Part shown: one piece after another, positions 10,252 to 18,446 of the stretch | Layout: each line of letters opens with the position of its first letter | Position numbering within the stretch: position 1 is the first letter of the stretch | Origin: Thalassospira sp. | GTDB lineage: Bacteria > Pseudomonadota > Alphaproteobacteria > Rhodospirillales > Thalassospiraceae | Assembly (NCBI RefSeq): GCF_030690045.1 | Contig: NZ_JAUYHK010000016.1 | Span: forward strand, 186,001 to 250,000 | Length of the DNA stretch: 64,000 bases | Direction: 5' to 3' | Program-made: the position numbers and the translations under genes | The notes under the pieces: model-generated | Databases searched by the model: none | Told to the model about the DNA's origin: nothing | What the model saw: only the letters and a program-made list of their open reading frames with translations

Positions 10252-11178
10252 CTAAATATCCCACAGGCGCGGCAGACGCGCCGGAAGTCCCTGTATGCCA
10301 TGACGGAAAGCCGCCCACCACGCGCCGTAAGACCGGCGCAATTTCATCGGGTCCGGTGACAGCCAGCGCATCACCAGAACCCCGTTGATCGCGGTGGCCG
10401 CCGCCAGAACGCCGTCATGCGAACCGTCATCAGCACCCGCATCACCAGCAACCGGCAACAGACACGCGCGGGCGAAATCCAGATGCGACGCGGCATCCTG
10501 CCCCGCCAGAATGGCCGTTGCACAGGCCCTGGCCCCGGCGAAACTGGCGGGATGATCCAGAATGCGGCGAATATCGCCTTCCAGATGCAGGGCATCGCGC
10601 CAGACCGGCCGCCCGTCAATCGTCACATCCCACGCATCGCGGGCCAGACCGCGATCAAATACCTCGCCGCGGGCCAACCGCCCGAACACCATGATTTCCC
10701 CGGCCAGAACCCGCCCGGAACCGGTGACATGCACCTGTGTCGTCCGGCGCAACCGCGCCCCGTCAAACAGGATGGTTTCCTGTGGCAACCATTCCAGCCA
10801 GCCGCCATCCGCAGCCCGCAACACCACATCCATTTTGCAATCGGGCCCCAGCGACCGGTAAATCTTTTCCGCCGCCTGTGCGGTAAACAGCCCGGCCGCC
10901 CCCGGCCCGACGCCGCCCTCAAACGCCAGACAATCGCCGCCGACCATGCCGCCCGATGTCGTCACCAGTGCCGCCGCGACCAGATCATCGGCCATCGGAC
11001 GCGGAAACAGGATTTTCATCGGATCGCGGTAATAAAGATGATCCAGAACCGCCTGCGCACCGGGGCGATCCGATGCCTGAAACGTCACCTCGGCCCGGCC
11101 ATTGGTCACCACCGGGCGCAGCGGGGCCTTTGATATAACGTCCTCATGGACCGGATTGTTGATCTTGCGAAGCTGCAC
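10252..11178 (-). CDS. ureD: Urease accessory protein UreD
   Basis: Scaffold that binds apo-urease and the UreF/UreG complex during nickel insertion. The 308-residue protein has the family block QAVLDHLYYRDPMKILFPRP, then the glycine-rich VTTSGGMVGGDCLAFEGGVGP, TAQAAEKIYRS and WLPQETILFDGARL. It appears to start with a GTG at 11178 (MQLRKINNPVHEDVI); no better start with a clear ribosome site is visible. It heads the urease genes, 150 bases after urtE on the same strand, so it may be read from the urea-transporter transcript. The 150-base gap shows no clear terminator. Confidence 0.94.
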   Translation of the reverse strand: MQLRKINNPVHEDVISKAPLRPVVTNGRAEVTFQASDRPGAQAVLDHLYYRDPMKILFPRPMADDLVAAALVTTSGGMVGGDCLAFEGGVGPGAAGLFTAQAAEKIYRSLGPDCKMDVVLRAADGGWLEWLPQETILFDGARLRRTTQVHVTGSGRVLAGEIMVFGRLARGEVFDRGLARDAWDVTIDGRPVWRDALHLEGDIRRILDHPASFAGARACATAILAGQDAASHLDFARACLLPVAGDAGADDGSHDGVLAAATAINGVLVMRWLSPDPMKLRRSYGAWWAAFRHGIQGLPARLPRLWDI

Positions 11179-11328
11179 CGGTGATCCTGAAGCTGAAACC
11201 TGATGACCGGCAATAGCAGCCGGACACCGTTAACAGCAAAATACGGGCCAGTTGCCTGATGGCGCATTTGTGCCGATCTGCCGCCCTGCACATTGTTTTT
11301 GCATGCGCAGATTTTAGGCAGATGATGA

Positions 11329-12024
11329 TCAAACAGTCAGATGACTGCGGACTTTTTCACGGTCCAGTTCGGTTTTGGCCCCGGCCAGAACGACTTCGCC
11401 CCGTTCCAGCACGACAATTTCATCGGCCAGTTCATGGGCGAAATCGAAATATTGTTCGACCAGCAAAATCGCCATATCGCCGCGCCCGGCCAGTTGTTTG
11501 ATCACGCGCTGGATATCCTTGATGATCGAGGGTTGAATACCTTCGGTCGGTTCGTCCAGCACCAGCAATCGCGGGCGCGTCACAAGGGCGCGGCCAATTG
11601 CCAGTTGTTGTTGCTGCCCGCCCGACAAATCGCCGCCGCGCCGCCCCAACATATCGCGCAGCACCGGAAACAGATCGAAAATTTCATCGGGGATATGACG
11701 CATCGGGCGCGGCAGGGCGGCAAAACCGGTTTCAAGATTTTCACGCACCGTCAGCAACGGGAAAATCTCGCGGCCTTGCGGCACGATGGCAATCCCCGAT
11801 GCCGAGCGTTTCCACGACGGATCGCGCGAGATGTTTTTGCTTTCCCACAGGATATCGCCATTGCGGATCGGATGCTGGCCGACCACGGCCCGCATCAGCG
11901 ATGTCTTGCCCACCCCGTTGCGGCCCAGAACCGCCGTCACCCGCCCGGTTTCCGCATTGAGGGACACCGACCGCAGGGCATGGGACGCGCCATAGAACAG
12001 ATCAATATTACGGACTTCCAACAT
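11329..12024 (-). CDS. urtE: Urea ABC transporter ATPase UrtE
   Basis: LivF-type ATPase of 231 residues. It has Walker A GRNGVGKT, signature LSGGQQQQLAIGRAL, Walker B LLVLDEPTEGIQP and the switch region LLVEQYFDFA. It shares the SBP, permease and ATPase partners urtA-D in one operon; this linkage with urease marks it as urea-specific and not a branched-chain amino-acid system. Confidence 0.94.
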   Translation of the reverse strand: MLEVRNIDLFYGASHALRSVSLNAETGRVTAVLGRNGVGKTSLMRAVVGQHPIRNGDILWESKNISRDPSWKRSASGIAIVPQGREIFPLLTVRENLETGFAALPRPMRHIPDEIFDLFPVLRDMLGRRGGDLSGGQQQQLAIGRALVTRPRLLVLDEPTEGIQPSIIKDIQRVIKQLAGRGDMAILLVEQYFDFAHELADEIVVLERGEVVLAGAKTELDREKVRSHLTV

Positions 12025-12033
12025 GGCGGTTTC

Positions 12034-12813
12034 CTATCGTCCCAGATACACTTCGATCACGCGCGGGTCTTTTTGCACCACATCCAGCCTGCCTTCGGCC
12101 AGAACCGATCCTTCGTGCAACACCGTCACCTTGCAATCCAGATCGCGGACAAATTCCATATCGTGTTCGACCACCACCACCGACCGGTCCTTGGCGATGG
12201 TGCGCAGCAATTTCGATGTTTGTTCGGTTTCGGAATCGGTCATCCCGGCCACCGGTTCATCGACCAGCAACAGATCGGGTTCCTGCATCAGCAACATGCC
12301 GATTTCCAGCCATTGTTTCTGCCCGTGCGACAGATTGGCGGCAAGGGCATCGCGGCTGTCGGTCAGCATGATGGTGGTCAGGGTTTCCTCGATCCGCTGT
12401 TTTTCTGCCGTGCCCAGACGGTGAAACAGCGCCTGAAACACCCCGCGCCCGCCCGAACAAGCCAGCAGAAGATTGTCAAAAACCGTATGGCTTTCAAAGA
12501 CCGTCGGTTTCTGAAATTTGCGGCCAATGCCCAGATTGGCGATTTCGGCCTCGTCGAGTTTGGTCAGGTCGATTTCACTTTGAAACAGCACATCGCCGCT
12601 ATCGGGCCGGGTTTTGCCGGTGATGATATCCATCATCGTGGTTTTTCCCGCCCCGTTCGGGCCGATAATGGCGCGCAATTCACCCGGTTCGACATAGAAA
12701 CTGAGGTTATTGAGCGCCCGGAACCCGTCGAATGTCACCGATACCCCGTCAACATACAGGATGGTTCCGCCCTGGGCTTTTGCCGATGCGGTTGACATTG
12801 CTGCGGCGTTCAT
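12034..12813 (-). CDS. urtD: Urea ABC transporter ATPase UrtD
   Basis: LivG-type ATPase of 259 residues. It has Walker A GPNGAGKT, the Q-loop followed by GRKFQKPTVFESHTVFDNL (a UrtD landmark), signature LSHGQKQWLEIGMLL and Walker B LLLVDEPVAGMTD. ATG 12813 is supported by AGGGAGG nine bases upstream and by an ATGA overlap with urtC; the longer open frame would run back inside urtC. The LSHGQ version of the ABC signature is normal for UrtD. Confidence 0.95.
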   Translation of the reverse strand: MNAAAMSTASAKAQGGTILYVDGVSVTFDGFRALNNLSFYVEPGELRAIIGPNGAGKTTMMDIITGKTRPDSGDVLFQSEIDLTKLDEAEIANLGIGRKFQKPTVFESHTVFDNLLLACSGGRGVFQALFHRLGTAEKQRIEETLTTIMLTDSRDALAANLSHGQKQWLEIGMLLMQEPDLLLVDEPVAGMTDSETEQTSKLLRTIAKDRSVVVVEHDMEFVRDLDCKVTVLHEGSVLAEGRLDVVQKDPRVIEVYLGR

Positions 12814-13997
12814 GCCGAACCTCCCTGACGGCTGCGCCGGTCGTTCAGGCGTTTGCGCCATGTGACAAAAACCGATTGCCGGTCGGGTGATCCGAATGTC
12901 GGCACCGCGCCAATGATGCCCTTGGGCAACAGCAAGGTGACGGCGATAAACAGCCCGCCCAGGAAAAACAGCCACAATTCCGGCAAGACCCCGGTAAAAT
13001 AGGTTTTGGCATAATTGACCAGAAACGCGCCCAAAACCGCACCATACAGGGTGCCGCGCCCGCCAACCGCCACCCAGATCACGACTTCGATGCTGGCGGC
13101 CGGGGCAAATTCGCCCGGATTGATGATGCCGACCTGCGGCACATACAGCGCCCCGGCAATCCCGGCCATCACCGCCGAAACGGTAAAGACAAACAATTTG
13201 TAATGTTCAACGCGATAGCCGGTAAAACGCACCCGGCTTTCGGCATCACGAATGGCAATCAGGACCTTGCCCAGACGCGACCGGGTAATGCCGCGTGCCA
13301 CGATATAACACACCGCCAATGCCAGTGCGGATGCGACAAACAGGCTGGAGCGCATGCCATCGGTTTGCAGGTTAAAGCCCAGCAAATCCTTGAAATCGGT
13401 CAGGCCGTTATTGCCGCCAAAGCCCATATCATTGCGGAAAAACGCCAGTAACAGGGCATAGGTCATCGCCTGGGTGATGATCGACAGATAGACCCCCGTC
13501 ACCCTTGAACGGAATGTCAGATAGCCAAACACAAAGGCCAGAAGCCCCGGCACAAACATGGCCATCACAATGGCAAAGGGGAACATGTCAAATCCGTACC
13601 AGTACCACGGCAATTCGGACCAGTTCAGAAACACCATGAAATCGGGCAGAAGCGGATTGCCATACACCCCGCGATCGCCGATCTGACGCATCAGATGCAT
13701 GCCCATCGCATAACCGCCCAGTGCAAAAAACGCCCCGTGGCCCAGACTGAGAATGCCGCAGAAGCCCCAGATCAGATCGACGCTGAGTGCGAGCAACGCA
13801 TAACACAGATATTTACCCAAAAGGCCCAGCGCCCATGTTGGCACATGAAACAGCGAGTCTTTGGGGACCAGCAGATTGCCCGCCGGAACCAGAATGATCG
13901 CAAGCCCCAGTATGGCCAGCAGGATCATGCCACCCCGGTCCTTCATCAACCAGCCGATGACCGGCGTGGTCTGGTATTTCTGGCGATAGTCGGTCAT
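12810..13997 (-). CDS. urtC: Urea ABC transporter permease UrtC
   Basis: Inner-membrane permease of 395 residues, LivM family. It shows multiple hydrophobic helices and landmarks such as LIWGFCGILSLGHGAFFALGG, LTDFKDLLGF, and the cytoplasmic EAA-like loop with ESRVRFTGYRVEHYK that meets the ATPases. It is followed by urtD with an ATGA overlap and preceded by urtB with a three-base gap. Confidence 0.95.
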   Translation of the reverse strand: MTDYRQKYQTTPVIGWLMKDRGGMILLAILGLAIILVPAGNLLVPKDSLFHVPTWALGLLGKYLCYALLALSVDLIWGFCGILSLGHGAFFALGGYAMGMHLMRQIGDRGVYGNPLLPDFMVFLNWSELPWYWYGFDMFPFAIVMAMFVPGLLAFVFGYLTFRSRVTGVYLSIITQAMTYALLLAFFRNDMGFGGNNGLTDFKDLLGFNLQTDGMRSSLFVASALALAVCYIVARGITRSRLGKVLIAIRDAESRVRFTGYRVEHYKLFVFTVSAVMAGIAGALYVPQVGIINPGEFAPAASIEVVIWVAVGGRGTLYGAVLGAFLVNYAKTYFTGVLPELWLFFLGGLFIAVTLLLPKGIIGAVPTFGSPDRQSVFVTWRKRLNDRRSRQGGSA

Positions 13998-14000
13998 GTC

Positions 14001-15683
14001 TTATGCCTCCACCGCGCGGCCTTTAAGGGCAAACAGCCCCTTGGGTCGTTTCTGGATAAACAGGATCAGCGCGATCAGGACAAAGATTTTGGCCAGAACC
14101 GCACCGGCCACCGGTTCCAGAAACTTGTTGACGATGCCAAGGCTGAATGCGCCCAGAACCGTGCCCCACAAATTGCCCACCCCGCCAAAGACCACCACCA
14201 TGAAACTGTCGATGATGTAACCCTGGCCCAGATTGGGGCTGACATTGTCGATCTGGCTGAGCGCGACCCCGGCAATCCCGGCAATCCCCGACCCCAGACC
14301 AAAGGTCAGGGCATCGACCCGCCCGGTGCGGATCCCGACCGACCCGGCCATGCGGCGGTTTTGGGTGACAGCCCGCATTTGCAGGCCAAAGGCGGTATAG
14401 CGCAACACCGCCGCAATCCCGGCCACGACGATCAGGCTGAATAAAATGATCCACAAGCGGTTATAGGTCAGGACAAGGCCGCTGGACATTTCAATGGCAC
14501 CGCTCATGAAATCGGGGGCCATGACCTGCCGGTTGGTGGCGCCGAAAATGCTGCGGATGGTTTGCTGCAACACAAGGCTTAACCCCCATGTCGCCAGCAG
14601 GGTTTCCAGGGGGCGGCCATATAAAAACCGGATGATCGTGCGTTCAATGACAATGCCGACCAGACCGGCAACCAGAAACGCCATCGGCACCGCCACCGCC
14701 AAAGACCAGCCCGACCCGGCGGGAAAGACATTCTGGATCACCTGCTGCACGACAAAGGTGGTATAGGCCCCGATCATCACCATTTCGCCATGCGCCATAT
14801 TGATCACCCCCATCACGCCAAAGGTGATGGCAAGCCCGACCGCGGCCAGCAACAGAACCGAGCCCAGACTGATCCCGCGATAAAGATCGCCGAATGTCTG
14901 CCACAGGCCCAGACGCCGTTCGACCGATGCCAGCGCCGTTTCGGCGGCCTCGATCACGTCGGGTTCAATTTTTTCGGCATCGGCACTTTGAATGAATTGC
15001 GACAAAACGGCGCGGATTTGCGGGGTGGTTTCCCCGGCAAGGGCGGCAATCGCCGCAAGACGTTCTTCCTTGTTGACCCCGGCGGCCAGCGCCATGGTGG
15101 CACGCGCCAGTTCCATGCGGTTGCGCAGGGTTTCATCGGATTCGCGTTCAATCGCCCGCACCAGAAGCGGCAACATGGAGGGATCGCGGGCGCCCATCAC
15201 GGTTTCCACCGCCGCCCGACGCGACGCAATATCCAGACTGAACAGATTCAACCCGCCCAGCGCATCGCGCAAGGCACCGCGCAGGCGGTTATTGACCCGT
15301 AATTTCTCAAGCCCCGATGCCGGGCTTTCGCCGGCCACATCGCCACTGACCACATCGATATGCCGCCAGATGCTGCCCTGTTTTTCGCCAATCACCACAT
15401 GCTGATCGGTTTTGCGCAAGAACAGCCGCCCATCGAGCATCGCCTCGAGGATCGGGGCCACACGGGGATCACCATCCGCCGCCATATTGTTGATCAGCGC
15501 GATTTTGTCGTTGGCCCCGTCGCCCGCAAGCCGGTCGGCGGCAATGCGCAATTCCTCGTCACTAAAGGCCGATGCCGGTGACGGCGAAACCGTCAGCGCC
15601 CCCAGCACCATCATCAGACAGACAAGATGACACCGCATCATCGGCACAAGGCCGCGCACAGACCGGATCATGGCATTACTCAT
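14001..15683 (-). CDS. urtB: Urea ABC transporter permease UrtB
   Basis: LivH-family permease of about 560 residues. UrtB proteins carry a large N-terminal extracytoplasmic part before the permease helices, and here the first about 280 residues (signal-like helix, then a helical repeat-like region) precede FGDLYRGISLGSVLLLAAVG and the membrane domain with MGVINMAHGEMVMIGAYTTF. The ATG at 15683 is preferred to an in-frame TTG at 15728, which is weak. The gap to urtA carries a terminator-like hairpin. Confidence 0.93.
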   Translation of the reverse strand: MSNAMIRSVRGLVPMMRCHLVCLMMVLGALTVSPSPASAFSDEELRIAADRLAGDGANDKIALINNMAADGDPRVAPILEAMLDGRLFLRKTDQHVVIGEKQGSIWRHIDVVSGDVAGESPASGLEKLRVNNRLRGALRDALGGLNLFSLDIASRRAAVETVMGARDPSMLPLLVRAIERESDETLRNRMELARATMALAAGVNKEERLAAIAALAGETTPQIRAVLSQFIQSADAEKIEPDVIEAAETALASVERRLGLWQTFGDLYRGISLGSVLLLAAVGLAITFGVMGVINMAHGEMVMIGAYTTFVVQQVIQNVFPAGSGWSLAVAVPMAFLVAGLVGIVIERTIIRFLYGRPLETLLATWGLSLVLQQTIRSIFGATNRQVMAPDFMSGAIEMSSGLVLTYNRLWIILFSLIVVAGIAAVLRYTAFGLQMRAVTQNRRMAGSVGIRTGRVDALTFGLGSGIAGIAGVALSQIDNVSPNLGQGYIIDSFMVVVFGGVGNLWGTVLGAFSLGIVNKFLEPVAGAVLAKIFVLIALILFIQKRPKGLFALKGRAVEA

Positions 15684-15758
15684 GGTCAGAAAGCCTTTGG
15701 ACAGCAAGAAAAATCGGGAAAGGGCCAAAGGGCCGGAAGAATACCGGCATTTGGCCGG

Positions 15759-15790
15759 AAAAAGGGTCGGCCATCAAAGATGGCCGACCC
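15759..15790 (-). terminator. Intercistronic terminator/attenuator between urtA and urtB
   Basis: A perfect 12-base-pair stem (15764-15775 with 15779-15790, loop AAA) is followed on the minus strand by five T. It lies directly after the urtA stop, so much of the transcription would end there, giving more binding protein UrtA than membrane components. Confidence 0.8.
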
Positions 15791-15803
15791 ACAGATCATC
15801 CGA

Positions 15804-17078
15804 TCAATACATCGGATTTTCGCAATTGCCGCAGACCCACGGATAGGTCCAGTCCGCCGTCAGCTTGGCACTTTCGGGGATGAAATCCGACCATGCGTCG
15901 CCGACAACCGTATCATCGGTGGCCCAGACAACGTCAAACTGGCCATCGCCCTGTACTTCGCCGATCAGGACCGGCTTGGACAGGTGATGGTTGGTGTTCA
16001 TCACCGCCACACCGCCGGTCAGGTTCGGGACTTGCTGGCCATACATGGCCTGACGCACGGCATCGACATCGGTGGTCCCGGCCTGCTGCACGGCCTGCGC
16101 CCACATGGTAAAGCCGATATAGGTGGCTTCCATCGGGTCGTTGGTCACGCGGGCATCATTGCCGATAAAGGCATGCCATTTTTCGATAAAGGCACTGTTG
16201 GCATCGGATTCAACGCTTTGGAAATAGTTCCAGGCGGCAAGATGACCGATCAGGGGTTCGGTATCGATCCCGGCCAGTTCTTCTTCGCCCACCGAAAACG
16301 CCACAACCGGGATGTCTTCAGCCTTGATGCCCTGATTGGCCAGTTCCTTGTAGAACGGCACATTGGCATCGCCATTGATCGTCGAAATCACCGCAGTCTT
16401 TTTGCCAGTCGAGGCAAAGGTTTTGACTTCGGCGACAATCGACTGCCAGTCGGAATGACCGAACGGCGTGTAGTTTTCCATGATGTCGGCATCGGCAATG
16501 CCCTTGGCATTCAGATAGGACCGCAGGATTTTGTTGGTCGTGCGCGGATAAACATAATCCGTGCCCAGCAGAACAATACGTTCTGCCCCGCCGCCATCTT
16601 CGCTCATCATGTAATCGACAGCCGGGATCGCCTGCTGATTCGGGGCGGCACCGGTATAAAAGACATTGCGCGAGCTTTCCTCGCCCTCATATTGCACCGG
16701 ATAGAACAGCATGCCGTTCAGCTCCTCGAACACCGGCAGAACCGATTTGCGCGAGACCGAGGTCCAGCATCCGAAAACGGCGGCGACCTGTTCCTTTTCC
16801 AGAAGTTCGCGGGCCTTTTCCGCAAACAGCGGCCAATCGGATGCCGGATCAACAACCACGGCTTCGAGTTGCTTGCCCAGCAGGCCACCCTTTTTGTTGA
16901 TGTCATCAACCAGCATCAGGACCGTATCCTTGAGCGTGGTTTCCGAAATCGCCATCGTCCCCGAAAGAGAATGCAGCACGCCGACCTTGATGGTATCGGC
17001 CGCTTGCGCCGGTGTCATTGCCAGCGTCGAAAACGCCAGCGCCCCTGCGCCGAAAAGCGCCTGAAGCTTTTTATTCAT
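15804..17078 (-). CDS. urtA: Urea ABC transporter substrate-binding protein UrtA
   Basis: Periplasmic urea-binding protein of 424 residues. A Sec signal peptide (MNKKLQALFGAGALAFSTLA then MTPAQA, cleavage near A26-A27) leads into TIKVGVLHSLSGTMAISETT, the UrtA form of the type-1 periplasmic fold. The segments DDINKKGGLLGKQLEAVVVD and GCWTSVSRKSVLPVFEELNG are typical of urea and short-chain amide binders. It is first gene of urtABCDE, with a sigma-54-like promoter about 43 bases before the start. Confidence 0.96.
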   Translation of the reverse strand: MNKKLQALFGAGALAFSTLAMTPAQAADTIKVGVLHSLSGTMAISETTLKDTVLMLVDDINKKGGLLGKQLEAVVVDPASDWPLFAEKARELLEKEQVAAVFGCWTSVSRKSVLPVFEELNGMLFYPVQYEGEESSRNVFYTGAAPNQQAIPAVDYMMSEDGGGAERIVLLGTDYVYPRTTNKILRSYLNAKGIADADIMENYTPFGHSDWQSIVAEVKTFASTGKKTAVISTINGDANVPFYKELANQGIKAEDIPVVAFSVGEEELAGIDTEPLIGHLAAWNYFQSVESDANSAFIEKWHAFIGNDARVTNDPMEATYIGFTMWAQAVQQAGTTDVDAVRQAMYGQQVPNLTGGVAVMNTNHHLSKPVLIGEVQGDGQFDVVWATDDTVVGDAWSDFIPESAKLTADWTYPWVCGNCENPMY

Positions 17079-17120
17079 TTTACAGCCTCCACTGCGAGTT
17101 TATTGCACCGCAGCGCTACT

Positions 17121-17136
17121 AGCTAAAATCATGCCA
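17121..17136 (-). promoter_or_regulatory. Sigma-54-type promoter of urtA
   Basis: On the minus strand the sequence TGGCATGATTTTAGCT matches the TGGCACG-N4-TTGCW consensus at 14 of 16 positions, and the GG and GC dinucleotides have the required spacing. It is 43-58 bases upstream of the urtA start. Nitrogen control through NtrC is expected for urea transporters; I did not find a clear NtrC dyad upstream. Confidence 0.6.
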
Positions 17137-17380
17137 GTTTTGAAATTATCTGCGATGCGGGCAAGAATCCCGGAGACTCAACGCAATAAATGACTATTTA
17201 ACAGCACAAATCAGGAGAATATTTGCGCGCAGAGCGCGATATGTGACTATTTTTGGTTCAATTAATTTTTTTTGATTATTTTTTAATCAACCGCGCAGCG
17301 CTTGACCAGCACCATCAACCACCCTATTTCAAGGCCAGAGGTTTTGGCCTCTTTGAGGTTATTGCACCACAATACCTCGC
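17137..17380. promoter_or_regulatory. A+T-rich control region upstream of urtA
   Basis: This gene-free stretch is much more A+T-rich than its surroundings. It carries the direct repeat TGACTATTT at 17191-17199 and 17244-17252 (53 bases apart) and a perfect hairpin TTGATTA-TTTTT-TAATCAA at 17272-17290. Activator or IHF binding for the sigma-54 promoter at 17121 would suit the layout, but that is inference. A short inverted pair, AGAGG/CCTCT, lies near 17337-17352. Confidence 0.4.
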
Positions 17381-17413
17381 ACCCCGCCGGGCAACCGGCG
17401 GGGTGTTGTTTTA
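17381..17413 (+). terminator. Plus-strand intrinsic terminator with no obvious gene before it
   Basis: A ten-base-pair GC stem (17381-17390 with 17395-17404, loop GCAA) is followed by GTTGTTTTATT on the plus strand. The neighbouring lysR gene is on the minus strand, and in that direction the hairpin has no U tract. It may end an unannotated plus-strand transcript from 17250-17380, or serve lysR poorly. Confidence 0.55.
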
Positions 17414-18370
17414 TTCGGCGGCGATCACCGCAGGCGATTCTGACGGGTTTAATTCCTGAACCACGGCGCGCACCTGATCGCGCAGCCACATGCCCCCGGC
17501 ATCCTTGTCCGTGCGCAAGGGCCAGTTCATCGAAACCGGCGGGAAATGGATTTCAATCGGCATGTCGCAAACCGCAAGCCCAAACAGGGCGGCATATTGG
17601 CTGGCGATTCGGCCGGGCACCGTTGCAATCAAGGGCGCGGTCCGGGCAGCGGCCAAAAGCGGCATAAAATCGGGTGCCGCCATCACGATATCGATTTCAA
17701 TCCCCAACCCCTGAAGGGCGGCCCCGACACATCCCGTCACATTGTCGGTTTGCGACAAAACCGCATGACGCGCCGCCAGATATTCCTTGCGTCCAAGCCC
17801 GCCGTCAAACGGCAACAATGTCGGGTTAAAACAACAGGCGACCTGTGATTCAAACAGGATTTCCCCGCAATAGCGCGACTGCAAGACTTCCTTGCACCCC
17901 ACCGCCAGATCAATCGCCCCGGAATCCATCATCGTATCGACAGTATCGGCGGTCACCGTCCGGCTGAGCAATTTCACACCGGGGGCCAGCCGTTGAATCC
18001 GGGCCATCAATGCCGGCAGCAAGACCATTTCCATTTCGCCGGTCAGGCCCACGCGAAACAGCCGGATTTCGCTGTGCGGACAGAAAACATCGCGGGCATC
18101 AAGGGCAGATTGCGCCTGATGCAAGGCGGCCCGCACCGGCCCGCCAAGGGCAAGGGCGCGGGCGGTCGGCTGCATGGTTTGTCCGACACGGATAAACAAA
18201 TCATCCTGAAGCAACAGGCGCAAGGTCGATAAATTGTGACTCATGGCCGATTGGCCGATGCGCAATTTTTCGGCGGCTTTGGTCACGCTCATTTCTTGCA
18301 TCATTGCGTCAAAGGCAATCAGAAGATTGAGGTCAAAGGACCGTAAATTGAAATGATTAATGTTTTCCAT
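17411..18370 (-). CDS. LysR-type regulator divergent from a metallo-hydrolase
   Basis: A 319-residue LysR protein. The N-terminal helix-turn-helix is seen as FNLRSFDLNLLIAFDAMMQE, then SVTKAAEKLRIGQSAMSHNL and LLQDDLFIRVGQTMQPTARA, followed by an effector domain. ATG 18370 (MENINHFN) is chosen; the frame upstream runs into the divergent promoter. It faces a Tat-exported MBL-fold hydrolase with about 75 bases between the starts and probably regulates it. The LRIGQSAMSH variant of the recognition helix is like that of NodD/NahR-type members, which respond to aromatic or small organic compounds; that link is tentative. Confidence 0.9.
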   Translation of the reverse strand: MENINHFNLRSFDLNLLIAFDAMMQEMSVTKAAEKLRIGQSAMSHNLSTLRLLLQDDLFIRVGQTMQPTARALALGGPVRAALHQAQSALDARDVFCPHSEIRLFRVGLTGEMEMVLLPALMARIQRLAPGVKLLSRTVTADTVDTMMDSGAIDLAVGCKEVLQSRYCGEILFESQVACCFNPTLLPFDGGLGRKEYLAARHAVLSQTDNVTGCVGAALQGLGIEIDIVMAAPDFMPLLAAARTAPLIATVPGRIASQYAALFGLAVCDMPIEIHFPPVSMNWPLRTDKDAGGMWLRDQVRAVVQELNPSESPAVIAAE

Positions 18371-18446
18371 GACTGGCATCGATTTGATTACTGATGCGCC
18401 ACAATATACTCTTTGGGCATCGCAATTCAACCAAGGAAACTGTTTT

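Noticed and set aside
11341..12795. Open frame of 484 codons on the plus strand across urtE and urtD
   Set aside because: It is antisense to two well-supported ATPase genes, rich in His, Gln and Arg, and has no ribosome site or known domain.
15627..17126. Open frame of 499 codons on the plus strand across urtA
   Set aside because: It is antisense to urtA and its promoter; composition is shadow-like and no motif is seen.
17137..17380. NtrC-binding dyad upstream of urtA
   Set aside because: Several GCACC half-sites occur, but none forms a properly spaced dyad.
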